Shown: one piece after another, positions 16,444 to 25,274 of the stretch
Position numbering within the stretch: position 1 is the first letter of the stretch
How the letters are laid out: each line of letters begins with the position of its first letter
Assembly (NCBI RefSeq): GCF_025150745.1
Contig: NZ_CP102282.1
Location: 1,685,501 to 1,749,500, forward strand
From: Eubacterium ventriosum
Lineage (GTDB): Bacteria > Bacillota > Clostridia > Lachnospirales > Lachnospiraceae
Length of the DNA: 64,000 nucleotides
Reading direction: 5' to 3'
Translations under genes and position numbers: made by a program
The notes under the pieces: model-generated
Told to the model about the DNA's origin: nothing
Seen by the model: the letters and a program-made list of their open reading frames with translations, nothing else
The model's database searches: none

Positions 16444-17541
16444 ATGAAAAAAGCAAGTAAGATTATAGCAATTTTTATATTTGCGATGAGTGTTTTTGTA
16501 GGCGTTGGTACCGTTGGAGTTTTTGCAGATACAGCATCTCAGACCAACACGGTTAATGAACCGGTGAAATTCATTGCAAAACAAAAAGGAAAAAAGGTTG
16601 TTTTAAAGTGGAACAAGTCTAAGAATGTGAAAGGCTACATTATATATAAGAACGGAAAGAAGTTTAAAACATTAAAGAAAAACAAACTTACTGACAAAAA
16701 GGTAAAGAAGAACAAAGTGTATAGCTACAAAATAAAGGCTTATACTTTTGCTAATGGTAAGAAAGTATTTAGCAATTCAGGTCAGACTGTTTCAATAATT
16801 GTAACTGATAAAAAATCAAAAAAGGTAAACGCAGGAAGATTTAAATACATAAAGAATCAGTACACAATAAGTCTTAACGGAAAAGTTAAACTACAGGGCG
16901 AAGCATATCCGTCTAAGAAATTAAAAAAGAAAAAAGTACTGAGCAGAAAACTTACATGGAGTTCTTCAGACACAAGCCTTGCAACGGTAAATGCAAGAGG
17001 CGTTGTTAAAGCTAACAACAATATGAAGACCGGTACTGTAATAATATACGCAAAGGCTCACAATGGTTTAACAAAGAAAGTTAAAATTAATATTGAAAAC
17101 TATGCATATCCGTCAAAGATTAAAAAAATGTACATGTTAAGCGATGATATTAAACCACTTGTAACAGAGCATATGGCTGAAATGACAAAAATAGTTTCCT
17201 ATTTTGAATTTGAAAATAAAAATAACGAAACAACATTTGACATTGACGAAAAGGGAAATCTTTCAATGAGCAAAAAGATTGCCATAAGCAGCGAAATGGA
17301 AAAAACAATATTTAATCTTATTTCAAGCATGCCTATAACTGTAGAAGTGCATAAGGGATATGTGGCATTCAACAGAATAGACTTTACAGTTTACGACACT
17401 GGAATAATCAACTCAATTGCTTACGTATTCCAAGGCATGGAAAATGTTGATACAGGATATGAAAGAATAGAAATAGCACCTAACTGGTATTATCAGTATG
17501 GAGAATTTTCAAAGGGATACTTTGAAGAAGAACAGGAATAA
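16444..17541 (+). CDS. Secreted Fn3/BIG_2 surface protein
   Basis: This 365-residue protein has a signal peptide (cleavage near FADTAS), an Fn3-like module (VVLKWNKSKNVKGYIIYKNG) and a BIG_2 module (LTWSSSDTSLATVNARGVV). A C-terminal domain of about 140 residues carries NWYYQYGEFSKGYFEEE at its end. It is a clear paralogue of the 53267-54385 protein, which has the same domain order and a matching terminal region (RWYYSEERKY). No sortase motif is seen. It is last in the three-gene operon, 13 bases after the previous stop. Confidence 0.75.
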   Translation: MKKASKIIAIFIFAMSVFVGVGTVGVFADTASQTNTVNEPVKFIAKQKGKKVVLKWNKSKNVKGYIIYKNGKKFKTLKKNKLTDKKVKKNKVYSYKIKAYTFANGKKVFSNSGQTVSIIVTDKKSKKVNAGRFKYIKNQYTISLNGKVKLQGEAYPSKKLKKKKVLSRKLTWSSSDTSLATVNARGVVKANNNMKTGTVIIYAKAHNGLTKKVKINIENYAYPSKIKKMYMLSDDIKPLVTEHMAEMTKIVSYFEFENKNNETTFDIDEKGNLSMSKKIAISSEMEKTIFNLISSMPITVEVHKGYVAFNRIDFTVYDTGIINSIAYVFQGMENVDTGYERIEIAPNWYYQYGEFSKGYFEEEQE

Positions 17542-17562
17542 TTGACATATAATGAACTTGCA

Positions 17563-17606
17563 AATGCACAGAAAAGCAGAAAAAATGCTAATCTGTGCAT
17601 TATTGT
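17563..17606 (+). terminator. Terminator of the secreted-protein operon
   Basis: A 10-bp stem, aatgcacaga (17563-17572) with tctgtgcatt (17592-17601), is followed by a short T-rich tail (ATTGTTT). It overlaps the start of the next promoter. Confidence 0.6.
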
Positions 17607-17635
17607 TTGACACTGTTTTTTTTGTGTGTTAGAAT
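17607..17635 (+). promoter_or_regulatory. Sigma-A promoter of the pheST leader
   Basis: TTGACA at 17607-17612 and TAGAAT at 17630-17635 are spaced by 17 bases, just upstream of the T-box leader. Confidence 0.75.
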
Positions 17636-17644
17636 TGTCGTATT

Positions 17645-17926
17645 GTAAAAGGCGATGAGTGTGTAAGTAGATATATATTTTCCGTCAGAGAGAAAGACTC
17701 ACAGGCTGGAAGGTCTTTCAGGTTCAGATATATATTGAAATTCCCACAGGAGCTGCATTCACCAACAGATTATAAGTATGAATAATACTAAAGAAGGAAA
17801 CTAATCTAAGTAATGAATGACGTGTGTAGCGCGTTAAGCAGATAGAGTGTTCGTGATAATGATTACGGAAACTAGGGTGGTACCGCGGAGCAATCCGTCC
17901 CTATGGAACAGGTGCTTTTTTTTATT
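17645..17926 (+). promoter_or_regulatory. T-box leader (phenylalanine type) of pheST
   Basis: The T-box core AGGGTGGTACCGCGG is at 17874-17888. It is followed by ATCCGTCCCT and GGTGC plus a run of eight T residues, the usual antiterminator/terminator arrangement. Upstream, about 230 nt form the stem I region, with a long symmetric stem from agatatatat (near 17668) to atatatatt (near 17725-17740). The specifier is probably the TTC in GAAATTCCC near 17743; I infer this partly from the downstream genes. Uncharged tRNA-Phe would bind and allow read-through into pheS. Confidence 0.85.
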
Positions 17927-17930
17927 TTTA

Positions 17931-17991
17931 GTGTAGAAAAGTCTTAATCCACATATGCTTGCATAAATGTGGATTTAAGACCTTTCTACAC
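17931..17991. repeat. Long inverted repeat after the T-box terminator
   Basis: About 23 bp pair between the arms GTGTAGAAA-AGTCTTAATCCACAT (17931-17954) and ATGTGGATTTAAGAC-TTTCTACAC (17967-17991), with a short loop. It has no T-run and lies directly before two hairpin repeats. It could be an RNA processing site or a small insertion element. Confidence 0.65.
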
Positions 17992-17993
17992 GC

Positions 17994-18083
17994 TCCCATA
18001 ATGAGCATAAAAGTGAAGCGAAAGCTTCACGATATGCGAATGATGGGAAAAGGATTGCGAGAGTGCGAAGCACGTAGCAATCC
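17994..18083. repeat. REP-like double-hairpin repeat, copy 1
   Basis: The unit runs GAGCAT-aaaa-gtgaagc-gaaa-gcttcac-gat-ATGCGA, enclosed by an outer stem tcccat/atggga. A second hairpin follows, ggattgc...gcaatcc, with an inner gtgc-gaa-gcac stem. Copy 2 at 18125-18213 has the same inner sequence but different, still complementary, outer stems. Confidence 0.75.
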
Positions 18084-18124
18084 AAAAAATAAAATATGAA
18101 AAAGTGTGAGAGTTGTTTTTGCGT

Positions 18125-18213
18125 ACTTCAATGAGCATAAAAGTGAAGCGAAAGCTTCACGATATGCGAATTGAAGTTAACGGATTGCGAGAGCACGCAG
18201 TGCGTAGCAATCC
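18125..18213. repeat. REP-like double-hairpin repeat, copy 2
   Basis: The core is identical to copy 1 for 40 bases (from 18131). The outer stem here is acttcaat/attgaagt, and the inner stem of the second hairpin is gcac/gtgc, the reverse of copy 1. These paired changes keep the fold and support a structured element. It lies 66 bases before pheS. Confidence 0.75.
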
Positions 18214-18279
18214 GTTAGGAAAACAAAAAATTGACTCACAAACCTGTTATTTTAAAATCTATAAAGAGAGGAATTTATC

Positions 18280-19299
18280 ATGAAAGAAAAGTTACAGGCA
18301 ATTAGGGAAGATGCCATTTCCAAAATTACAGCCTCAGACAATTTGGACAAACTTAACCAGATTAGAGTTGAAGTTTTGGGCAAAAAAGGTCAGTTAACAG
18401 AAGTTCTTAAGGGCATGAAAGATGTTGCTCCTGAAGACAGACCTAAAGTTGGTCAGTTAGTTAATGACACAAGAAAGATTATTGAAGAAAAAATGGAAGA
18501 AGTTAAGGCAGAACTTCAGGCTAAGGCTAGAGAAGCTAAGTTGAAAGCAGAAGTTATTGACGTTACTCTTCCGGCTAAGAAGAATAAAATCGGACATAAG
18601 CATCCTAATACATTAGCTCTTGAAGAATTAGAGAGAATTTTTACAGGTATGGGATACGAAGTTGTAGAAGGTCCTGAAGTAGAATATGACCATTATAACT
18701 TTGAAGCTTTAAATATTCCTGACAATCATCCTGCAAAAGATGAACAGGATACTTTCTATATAAATAAGAACATTGTACTTAGAACACAGACTTCTTCAGT
18801 ACAGGCAAGAGTAATGGAAAAAACTCAGCCACCTATCAGAATTATTTCTCCGGGTAGAGTTTTCCGTTCAGACCAGGTAGATGCAACACATTCACCTTCA
18901 TTCCATCAGGTTGAAGGTCTTGCAATCGACAAGAACATTAATTTCTCAGACTTAAAGGGAACATTGGCAGAATTTGCCAAGGAACTTTTTGGACCTGAAA
19001 CAAAGACTAAATTCAGACCTCATCATTTCCCATTTACTGAGCCAAGTGCAGAAATGGACGTTTCATGCTTTAAGTGTGGTGGAAAAGGATGTAGATTCTG
19101 TAAGGGTGAAGGCTGGATTGAAATTCTTGGTTGTGGTATGGTTCATCCACACGTACTTGAAATGTGCGGTATTGATCCTAAGGAATATCAGGGATTTGCC
19201 TTCGGTGTAGGTCTTGAAAGAATTGCATTATTAAAATATGAAATAGATGATATGAGACTGTTATACGAAAACGATGATCGTTTCCTGAACCAGTTCTAG
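18280..19299 (+). CDS. pheS: Phenylalanyl-tRNA synthetase alpha subunit
   Basis: This 339-residue subunit forms the alpha2-beta2 enzyme that charges tRNA-Phe. An N-terminal coiled coil (about 1-90, tRNA-binding) precedes the class II core. Visible motifs are RTQTSSVQAR, motif 2 PGRVFRSDQVDATHSP, the cysteine cluster CFKCGGKGCRFCKGEGW, and motif 3 GFAFGVGLERIALLKY. The length is normal. GAGAGGAA precedes the ATG. pheT follows after 22 bases, and expression should be controlled by the T-box leader. Confidence 0.97.
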   Translation: MKEKLQAIREDAISKITASDNLDKLNQIRVEVLGKKGQLTEVLKGMKDVAPEDRPKVGQLVNDTRKIIEEKMEEVKAELQAKAREAKLKAEVIDVTLPAKKNKIGHKHPNTLALEELERIFTGMGYEVVEGPEVEYDHYNFEALNIPDNHPAKDEQDTFYINKNIVLRTQTSSVQARVMEKTQPPIRIISPGRVFRSDQVDATHSPSFHQVEGLAIDKNINFSDLKGTLAEFAKELFGPETKTKFRPHHFPFTEPSAEMDVSCFKCGGKGCRFCKGEGWIEILGCGMVHPHVLEMCGIDPKEYQGFAFGVGLERIALLKYEIDDMRLLYENDDRFLNQF

Positions 19300-19321
19300 T
19301 TAGCAGGAAGGAGAAATAAAA

Positions 19322-21739
19322 ATGAATACACCATTATCTTGGATTAAAGCATACGTTCCTGAACTTGAATGTACTGATCAGGAATACATGGATGCAATGA
19401 CATTGTCAGGTACAAAATGTGAAGGCTTTGAAAGACTTGATGCAGACCTTGACAAAATCGTTGTTGGACAGATTGAAAAAATAGAAAAACACCCTGACGC
19501 AGATAAGCTTGTTATTTGTCAGGTTAATATTGGAACAGAAACAATTCAGATTGTTACAGGAGCACCTAATGTTAAGGAAGGACAGAAAGTACCTGTAGTA
19601 CTTGACGGTGGTCGTGTTGCCGGAGGTCATGACGGTTCAAAGACAGAAGGCGGAATTAAGATTAAAAAAGGAAAACTTAGAGGAGTTCCTTCAGATGGAA
19701 TGATGTGTTCTATTGAAGAACTCGGCTCAACAAGAGAATTTTATCCTGAAGCACCTGAATACGGAATTTATATTTTCGATGACAGCGTTCAGGTAGGAGC
19801 AGATGCAATTGAAGTTTTAGGACTTCACGATTCAGTTTTTGAATATGAGATCACATCTAACAGAGTAGACTGTTACAGTGTTATCGGTATTGCAAGAGAA
19901 GCAGCTGCAACATTTAAGAAGCCATTTAAGGCACCTGTTACAGGACCAGTTGGAACAGACGGAGATGTTAATGATTACATTTCAGTTGAAGTAAAGGATA
20001 ACGACTTATGTAAGCGTTATTGTGCAAAGGTTGTTAAGAATGTTAAGATTGCACCATCACCTGAATGGATGCAGAGAAGACTTTCAGCCTGTGGTATCAG
20101 ACCTATCAATAACTTAGTAGATATTACAAACTATGTTATGGAAGAATTTGGTCAGCCAATGCATGCTTATGATCTTGATACTATTGCAGACCATAAGATT
20201 GTAGTAAGAAGAGCAGAAGACGGTGAGAACTTCGTTACTCTTGACGGACAGGAAAGAGAATTAGACAGTGGAATGCTTATGATTTGCGATGGTGAAAAGC
20301 CTGTAGGTCTTGCCGGAATTATGGGTGGCGAAAACTCAATGATTACTGATGATGTTAAGGATATGCTTTTTGAAGCAGCTTGTTTTGACGGAACTAACAT
20401 TCGTCTTTCATCTAAGAGAGTTGGTCTTAGAACAGACGCTTCAGGTAAGTTTGAAAAAGGACTTGATCCTAACAATGCAGAATCAGCTATTAACAGAGCA
20501 TGTCAGTTAATCGAAGAATTAGGAGCAGGTGAAGTTGTTGCAGGTATGGTTGATGTTTATCCTGAAAAGAAGACAGAAACAACAATTAAGTTTGATCCTG
20601 ACTATGTAAATAAATTAATCGGATTTAATTTAACAGAAGAGCAGATGGTAAGTTACTTCCCTGCTTTAGAGTTAAAATATGATCCTGAAACAAAACTTAT
20701 TACAATCCCAACATTTAGACAGGATTTAGTTGGTATGTGTGATATTGCTGAAGAAGTTGCAAGATTCTATGGATATGATAACATTCCTACAACTCTTCCA
20801 AGTGGAGAAGCTACATCAGGAAAATTATCATACAAATTAAGAATTGATGAAATCGCAAGAAGGGTAGCTTTATACAGCGGATTTTCACAGGGAATGTCAT
20901 ATTCATTTGAAAGTCCAAAGGTTTATGATAAGTTATTACTTCCAAAAGATTCAAAATACAGACAGTCAATAGTTATTTCAAATCCTTTAGGAGAAGACTT
21001 TAGTGTTATGAGAACTACACCTTTAGGTGGAATGCTTACATCACTTGCTACTAACTATAATAGAAGAAACAAAGATGTAAGACTTTTTGAAATGGGTAAT
21101 GTTTATCTTCCAAAGGAATTACCACTTAAGGAACTTCCTGATGAAAGAATGCAGCTAATATTAGGTTTCTATGGCGAAGGTGATTTCTTTACAATGAAGG
21201 GTGTTGTAGAAGAATTATTGGAACAGGTTGGAATGAAGAAGAGAGTTCATTATGATGCTAAGGCGGGAAAGACTTTCCTTCATCCGGGACGTCAGGCTAA
21301 CATCGTTTATGATGGAACAGTTATCGGTTATTTAGGTGAAGTTCATCCAACAGTTTGCGAAAACTACAATATGAAGACTAGAGCATACATTGCAGTAATT
21401 GATATGCCATATGTATACGAAATGTCTTCATTTGATAAGAAGTACGAAGGAATTGCTAAGTTCCCTGCTGTATCAAGAGATATTTCAATGGTTGTACCTA
21501 AGGATATTCCTGTTGGTAAGATTGAAGAAGCTATTGAAAGCAAGGCAGGAAAGAACCTTGAAAGCTACAGCTTATTTGACATCTATGAAGGTGATCAGAT
21601 TGAAGACGGCTTTAAGTCAGTAGCATATTCAATTGTATTTAGAGCTAAGGACAGAACATTGGAAGATAGTGATATTCAGTCAGCTATGAATAAGATTTTG
21701 AAAGAACTTGAATCAATGGGTATTGAATTAAGAGCATAA
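19322..21739 (+). CDS. pheT: Phenylalanyl-tRNA synthetase beta subunit
   Basis: The 805-residue length is standard. The order is an N-terminal tRNA-binding OB domain (about 40-150; KIEKHPDADKLVICQVNIG), B3/B4 editing domain (RPINNLVDITNYVM), B5 domain, catalytic-like core, and C-terminal anticodon-binding FDX-ACB domain (about 710-805; KFPAVSRDISMVV). It makes the holoenzyme with PheS. An AGGAGA site lies before the ATG, and a hairpin terminator follows the stop. Confidence 0.97.
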   Translation: MNTPLSWIKAYVPELECTDQEYMDAMTLSGTKCEGFERLDADLDKIVVGQIEKIEKHPDADKLVICQVNIGTETIQIVTGAPNVKEGQKVPVVLDGGRVAGGHDGSKTEGGIKIKKGKLRGVPSDGMMCSIEELGSTREFYPEAPEYGIYIFDDSVQVGADAIEVLGLHDSVFEYEITSNRVDCYSVIGIAREAAATFKKPFKAPVTGPVGTDGDVNDYISVEVKDNDLCKRYCAKVVKNVKIAPSPEWMQRRLSACGIRPINNLVDITNYVMEEFGQPMHAYDLDTIADHKIVVRRAEDGENFVTLDGQERELDSGMLMICDGEKPVGLAGIMGGENSMITDDVKDMLFEAACFDGTNIRLSSKRVGLRTDASGKFEKGLDPNNAESAINRACQLIEELGAGEVVAGMVDVYPEKKTETTIKFDPDYVNKLIGFNLTEEQMVSYFPALELKYDPETKLITIPTFRQDLVGMCDIAEEVARFYGYDNIPTTLPSGEATSGKLSYKLRIDEIARRVALYSGFSQGMSYSFESPKVYDKLLLPKDSKYRQSIVISNPLGEDFSVMRTTPLGGMLTSLATNYNRRNKDVRLFEMGNVYLPKELPLKELPDERMQLILGFYGEGDFFTMKGVVEELLEQVGMKKRVHYDAKAGKTFLHPGRQANIVYDGTVIGYLGEVHPTVCENYNMKTRAYIAVIDMPYVYEMSSFDKKYEGIAKFPAVSRDISMVVPKDIPVGKIEEAIESKAGKNLESYSLFDIYEGDQIEDGFKSVAYSIVFRAKDRTLEDSDIQSAMNKILKELESMGIELRA

Positions 21740-21748
21740 AAACATTAA

Positions 21749-21796
21749 ACCACCCGCTTTGGAATAAATCTATGTTTCAAGGCGGGTGGTGTTTTG
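21749..21796 (+). terminator. Terminator of pheST
   Basis: The stem accacccgcttt (21749-21760) pairs with aaggcgggtggt (21779-21790), followed by GTTTTG. The loop is 18 nt. Confidence 0.75.
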
Positions 21797-21815
21797 ATGA
21801 AAAGAGAGGAAAGTT

Positions 21816-22268
21816 ATGCGTTTTGTAATACAGAGAGTAAATGAAGCTTCCGTAAAGGTTGATAATAAAGAGATAGGTTCAATTAACAAGGGATTTCTTG
21901 TTTTAATTGGTGTGTCTAATGAAGACACTAAAGAGATTGCCGACAAGATGATTAAGAAAATGATTAATCTTAGAATATTTGATGATGCTGATGGAAAAAC
22001 TAATCTTGCACTTAAGGATGTTAACGGAGAGTTGTTATTGGTATCCCAGTTTACTCTTTATGCTGATTGCAAAAAGGGTAACAGGCCATCATTTATTAAT
22101 GCTGGAAAACCTGATATGGCAAATGAAATGTATGAATACATTATTTCAAAGTGCAAGGAAGAAATAGAGGTTGTTGAGCAGGGTGAGTTTGGAGCAGATA
22201 TGAAAGTAAGTCTTTTAAATGACGGACCTTTCACTATTGTTCTTGACAGTTCTGAAATATGCAAATAA
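21816..22268 (+). CDS. dtd: D-aminoacyl-tRNA deacylase
   Basis: This 150-residue protein is of standard length. It starts [21 protein letters not shown] and has the conserved active-site segment [21 protein letters not shown] and the later [12 protein letters not shown] (NGP-like cis-proline motif, here NDGP). DTD removes D-amino acids and glycine mischarged onto tRNAs in the cytosol. GAGAGGAAAG precedes the ATG. It sits between pheST and queA in a tRNA-quality neighbourhood. Confidence 0.95.
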   Translation: MRFVIQRVNEASVKVDNKEIGSINKGFLVLIGVSNEDTKEIADKMIKKMINLRIFDDADGKTNLALKDVNGELLLVSQFTLYADCKKGNRPSFINAGKPDMANEMYEYIISKCKEEIEVVEQGEFGADMKVSLLNDGPFTIVLDSSEICK

Positions 22269-22317
22269 TATAGATTACAGTGTAAAAAAAGTATTATACA
22301 GAAAAGAGATAAAAGTT

Positions 22318-23361
22318 ATGTTAAAAAAAGAAATGAGTTTACATGATTATTATTATGATTTGCCTGAAGAATTAATAGCACAGGATCCTTTAGAGGACAG
22401 AAGCAGTTCAAGATTAATGGTTCTTGATAAGGACACAGGCGAAATAGAACATCATATATTTAAGGATATTATAGATTATTTGAATCCAAATGATTGTTTG
22501 GTAATTAATGATACAAAGGTTATTCCTGCAAGATTATATGGAAGCAAGGTTGGCACTGATGCAAAGATTGAAGTGTTGCTTCTAAAGAGAAAGGAAAACG
22601 ATGTTTGGGAAACATTAGTTAAGCCGGGAAAGAAATGCAAGCCGGGTACTGTTATAAGTTTTGGTGACGGAATTTTAACGGGCGAGGTTATTGATGTTGT
22701 TGAAGAAGGCAACAGATTAATTAAGTTTACTTATGAAGGTATTTTTGAAGAAGTGTTGGATAAGCTTGGAGAAATGCCACTTCCACCATATATAACACAT
22801 AAACTTGAAGACAAAAACAGATATCAGACAGTTTATGCAAAATACGAAGGTTCAGCGGCTGCACCAACAGCAGGTCTTCATTTTACAAAAGAGTTATTAG
22901 AAAAGATTAAAGAAAAAGGTATTAAAATAGCTCACGTTACATTACATGTTGGTCTTGGAACTTTCAGACCGGTTAAGGTTGAAAATATTCTTGAACACCA
23001 TATGCATTCTGAATTTTATATGGTTGACGAGGAAGATGCAAATATGATTAATGAGTGCAGGGCTAATGGCGGCAGAGTTATTGCTGTTGGAACTACAAGC
23101 ACAAGAACATTGGAAACTGTAACAGACGAAAATGGTATTGTACATTCTGGAAGTGGATGGACACAGATATTTATTTATCCTGGATATCAGTTTAAGGCTA
23201 TTGATTGCCTTATTACTAATTTCCATTTGCCTGAATCAACATTATTAATGCTTGTTTCAGCGTTGGCCGGAAGAGAGAACGTTCTTAATGCATACAATAA
23301 GGCTGTAGAAGAAAAATACAGATTTTTTAGTTTTGGCGATGCAATGTTTATAAAGGAATAG
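22318..23361 (+). CDS. queA: S-adenosylmethionine:tRNA ribosyltransferase-isomerase
   Basis: This 347-residue enzyme converts preQ1 in tRNA to epoxyqueuosine using the ribosyl group of SAM. Family motifs are [15 protein letters not shown] at the start, [14 protein letters not shown] in the middle and [18 protein letters not shown] near the end. I chose the ATG at 22318, preceded by GAAAAGAGATAAAAG; the frame stays open upstream into dtd, but that part has no homology. aroA follows after 6 bases. Confidence 0.95.
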   Translation: MLKKEMSLHDYYYDLPEELIAQDPLEDRSSSRLMVLDKDTGEIEHHIFKDIIDYLNPNDCLVINDTKVIPARLYGSKVGTDAKIEVLLLKRKENDVWETLVKPGKKCKPGTVISFGDGILTGEVIDVVEEGNRLIKFTYEGIFEEVLDKLGEMPLPPYITHKLEDKNRYQTVYAKYEGSAAAPTAGLHFTKELLEKIKEKGIKIAHVTLHVGLGTFRPVKVENILEHHMHSEFYMVDEEDANMINECRANGGRVIAVGTTSTRTLETVTDENGIVHSGSGWTQIFIYPGYQFKAIDCLITNFHLPESTLLMLVSALAGRENVLNAYNKAVEEKYRFFSFGDAMFIKE

Positions 23362-23367
23362 CATCCT

Positions 23368-24660
23368 ATGGAAAAATATACAGTAAAGAAATTAAACAAA
23401 AAAAATAATATAAATGTGTCAGTGCCGGGCTCTAAAAGTATCACTAACAGAGCTTTAATGCTGGCGGCTATGTCAGATGGCATATGCACACTTAACGGTG
23501 TATTGTTTAGCAGTGATTCAAGAGCTTTTCTTGACTGTCTTATTTCATTAGGTTTTAGTGTTCAGATAGATGAAGAAAGTGCTAATGTAGTGATTAAGGG
23601 TGAAAATGGAAGAATCCCTAACAGGAAGGCTACAATTAATGTTCAAAGTGCAGGAACAGCAGCAAGATTCATGACTGTTTTTCTTGCTGTGGCAGGTGGT
23701 GACTATACTCTTCAATCTTCAGAACAGATGAAGAAGCGTCCAATGAGTGAGCTTCTAGGTAGCCTGACAGCTAAGGGTGTAGAGATTAAGTGCTTAGAAG
23801 AAGAAGGACATTTTCCTTTTGAAATTCATTCTAAGGGAATTAAGTCAGGTAATATTAAAATCGACACGACTACCAGCAGTCAGTATGCCAGCGCATTGCT
23901 TATGGCATCTGTAATGAATGGCATGAATGTGGAACTTACGGGTTCAAGAGTGGACGGTGCCTATATTAAGATTACAACAAATATGCTTAAGCAGTTTGAC
24001 ATTGATTTTGATAGAGAAGGCAATACATATATAATAAAGAAGCAAAGCTATATTTGTAATGTATATAATGTTGAACCGGATATGTCTGCTGCATGTTATT
24101 TTTATGCTATGGCAGCTATTCTTGGTGTTAAATCTATTGTTAAGGGAATACATAAAGATTCAATGCAGGGGGATATTAAGTTTATTTATGCTCTTGAAAG
24201 AATCGGTTGTGTAATAACAGATAAGCCGGAAGGTCTTGAAGTGGATGGAATAAGTGCTGTAGGATATGAAGGCATTGATATAGATATGTCTGATTTTTCA
24301 GACCAGGCACTTACAATGGCTGTTGTGGCAGCTTTTGGAAAGACTGAGACAAGAATCAGAAATATTGGTCATATAAGAGGTCAGGAATCAGACCGTGTTC
24401 AGGTTATTGTTAACGAACTTAACAGAATGGGATGTGATGCTAAGATTGTAGAAGAAGGCGGTAGTACAGATGTAATTATAACGCCGGGCAAACTTCACGG
24501 AGCAGAAATTGAAACTTATGATGACCACCGTGTGGCAATGAGTTTTGCAGTGGCAGGTCTTGCAGTTGATGGAATTGTAATAAAGAATCCAATGTGCTGC
24601 AGAAAGACTTTTGAAAACTACTTTGATGTTCTGGAAACAATTGAAAAGGAAGACGAATAG
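23368..24660 (+). CDS. aroA: 3-phosphoshikimate 1-carboxyvinyltransferase (EPSP synthase)
   Basis: This 430-residue shikimate-pathway enzyme joins PEP and shikimate-3-phosphate. It shows the N-terminal VPGSKSITNRALMLAA lysine/serine motif, VQSAGTAARFMTVFLA, and the C-terminal DDHRVAMSFAVAGL catalytic segment. The length is normal. With tyrA at 37 kb it shows that chorismate and tyrosine synthesis are at least partly kept although the trp pathway is reduced. It lies close behind queA and is probably co-transcribed. Confidence 0.95.
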   Translation: MEKYTVKKLNKKNNINVSVPGSKSITNRALMLAAMSDGICTLNGVLFSSDSRAFLDCLISLGFSVQIDEESANVVIKGENGRIPNRKATINVQSAGTAARFMTVFLAVAGGDYTLQSSEQMKKRPMSELLGSLTAKGVEIKCLEEEGHFPFEIHSKGIKSGNIKIDTTTSSQYASALLMASVMNGMNVELTGSRVDGAYIKITTNMLKQFDIDFDREGNTYIIKKQSYICNVYNVEPDMSAACYFYAMAAILGVKSIVKGIHKDSMQGDIKFIYALERIGCVITDKPEGLEVDGISAVGYEGIDIDMSDFSDQALTMAVVAAFGKTETRIRNIGHIRGQESDRVQVIVNELNRMGCDAKIVEEGGSTDVIITPGKLHGAEIETYDDHRVAMSFAVAGLAVDGIVIKNPMCCRKTFENYFDVLETIEKEDE

Positions 24661-24699
24661 ATTTTAGTCAAATGGATTGTAATATAAAATAAATATTTG

Positions 24700-24728
24700 T
24701 TGCATATTTGCTATTTTTATAATAGAAT
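24700..24728 (+). promoter_or_regulatory. Sigma-A promoter of the carrier protein gene
   Basis: TTGCAT (24700-24705) and TAGAAT (24723-24728) are spaced by 17 bases. It lies 87 bases before the carrier ATG. Confidence 0.5.
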
Positions 24729-24815
24729 GAAAAAAGTTATGAGTAGTAAGTAATTCATAATGAGTTAAATTATAAAATTAAAGAACGTGTAACAAACGAA
24801 AAAGGAGAATTACAA

Positions 24816-25040
24816 ATGAAAGATAAGATTAAAGAAATTATTTTAAGTGTAAATCCCGGCATGGATGTTGAAGATGAGGATTTTAACATTGCAGAAGATA
24901 TGGACTCAATGGATATTCTTGCATTAATGGAAGAATTAGAGGACGCTTTTGATATTGAAATTACAATGGAAGAAAAGAATGAAGAGAACTTTAGCAGCAT
25001 TGATGCATTAGCAGAAATGATTGAAAGACTTCAGCAATAA
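24816..25040 (+). CDS. Acyl carrier protein-like protein (DltC-like)
   Basis: This 74-residue, strongly acidic protein has the phosphopantetheine site DMDSMDILAL, with the attachment serine at residue 31. Length and helix pattern fit a free-standing carrier protein. It lacks the usual fatty-acid ACP sequence DSLDxVEL. Together with the nearby MBOAT acyltransferase and AMP-forming ligase, a DltC-type role in surface acylation is likely. It has its own promoter and is followed by a hairpin terminator, so it may be expressed partly separately from the genes at 25275 onward. Confidence 0.8.
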   Translation: MKDKIKEIILSVNPGMDVEDEDFNIAEDMDSMDILALMEELEDAFDIEITMEEKNEENFSSIDALAEMIERLQQ

Positions 25041-25058
25041 TATGACAAATATGATTAT

Positions 25059-25093
25059 AGGGCTCTTAAGTTAACTTAGGGGCCTAATTTTTT
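25059..25093 (+). terminator. Terminator after the carrier protein gene
   Basis: AGGGCTCTTAAG and CTTAGGGGCCT form an imperfect stem with G-U pairs, followed by AATTTTTTG. A second A/T hairpin (25120-25164, aaaagtttca/tgaaactttt) lies further on, before the next gene. No clear sigma-A promoter was found in 25094-25274. Confidence 0.6.
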
Positions 25094-25274
25094 GCCAAAG
25101 AAAGTAGAAAAAGAGAAACAAAAGTTTCATTTTGTAAAAAACATAAAATCTTTGTGAAACTTTTTGGTTATCACAATTATATAAAAATTATTATATATTA
25201 TATTTTTGTTTTTGAGTGTAAAGGGGACTAATGTGTGTGAAAAAACAATAAAAGATTAAGCAGTGGAGTTTATT

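Noticed and set aside
18001-18213. Possible CRISPR array because of the two related repeats
   Set aside because: Only two copies, each with internal hairpins and covarying stems; no regular spacers and no cas genes.
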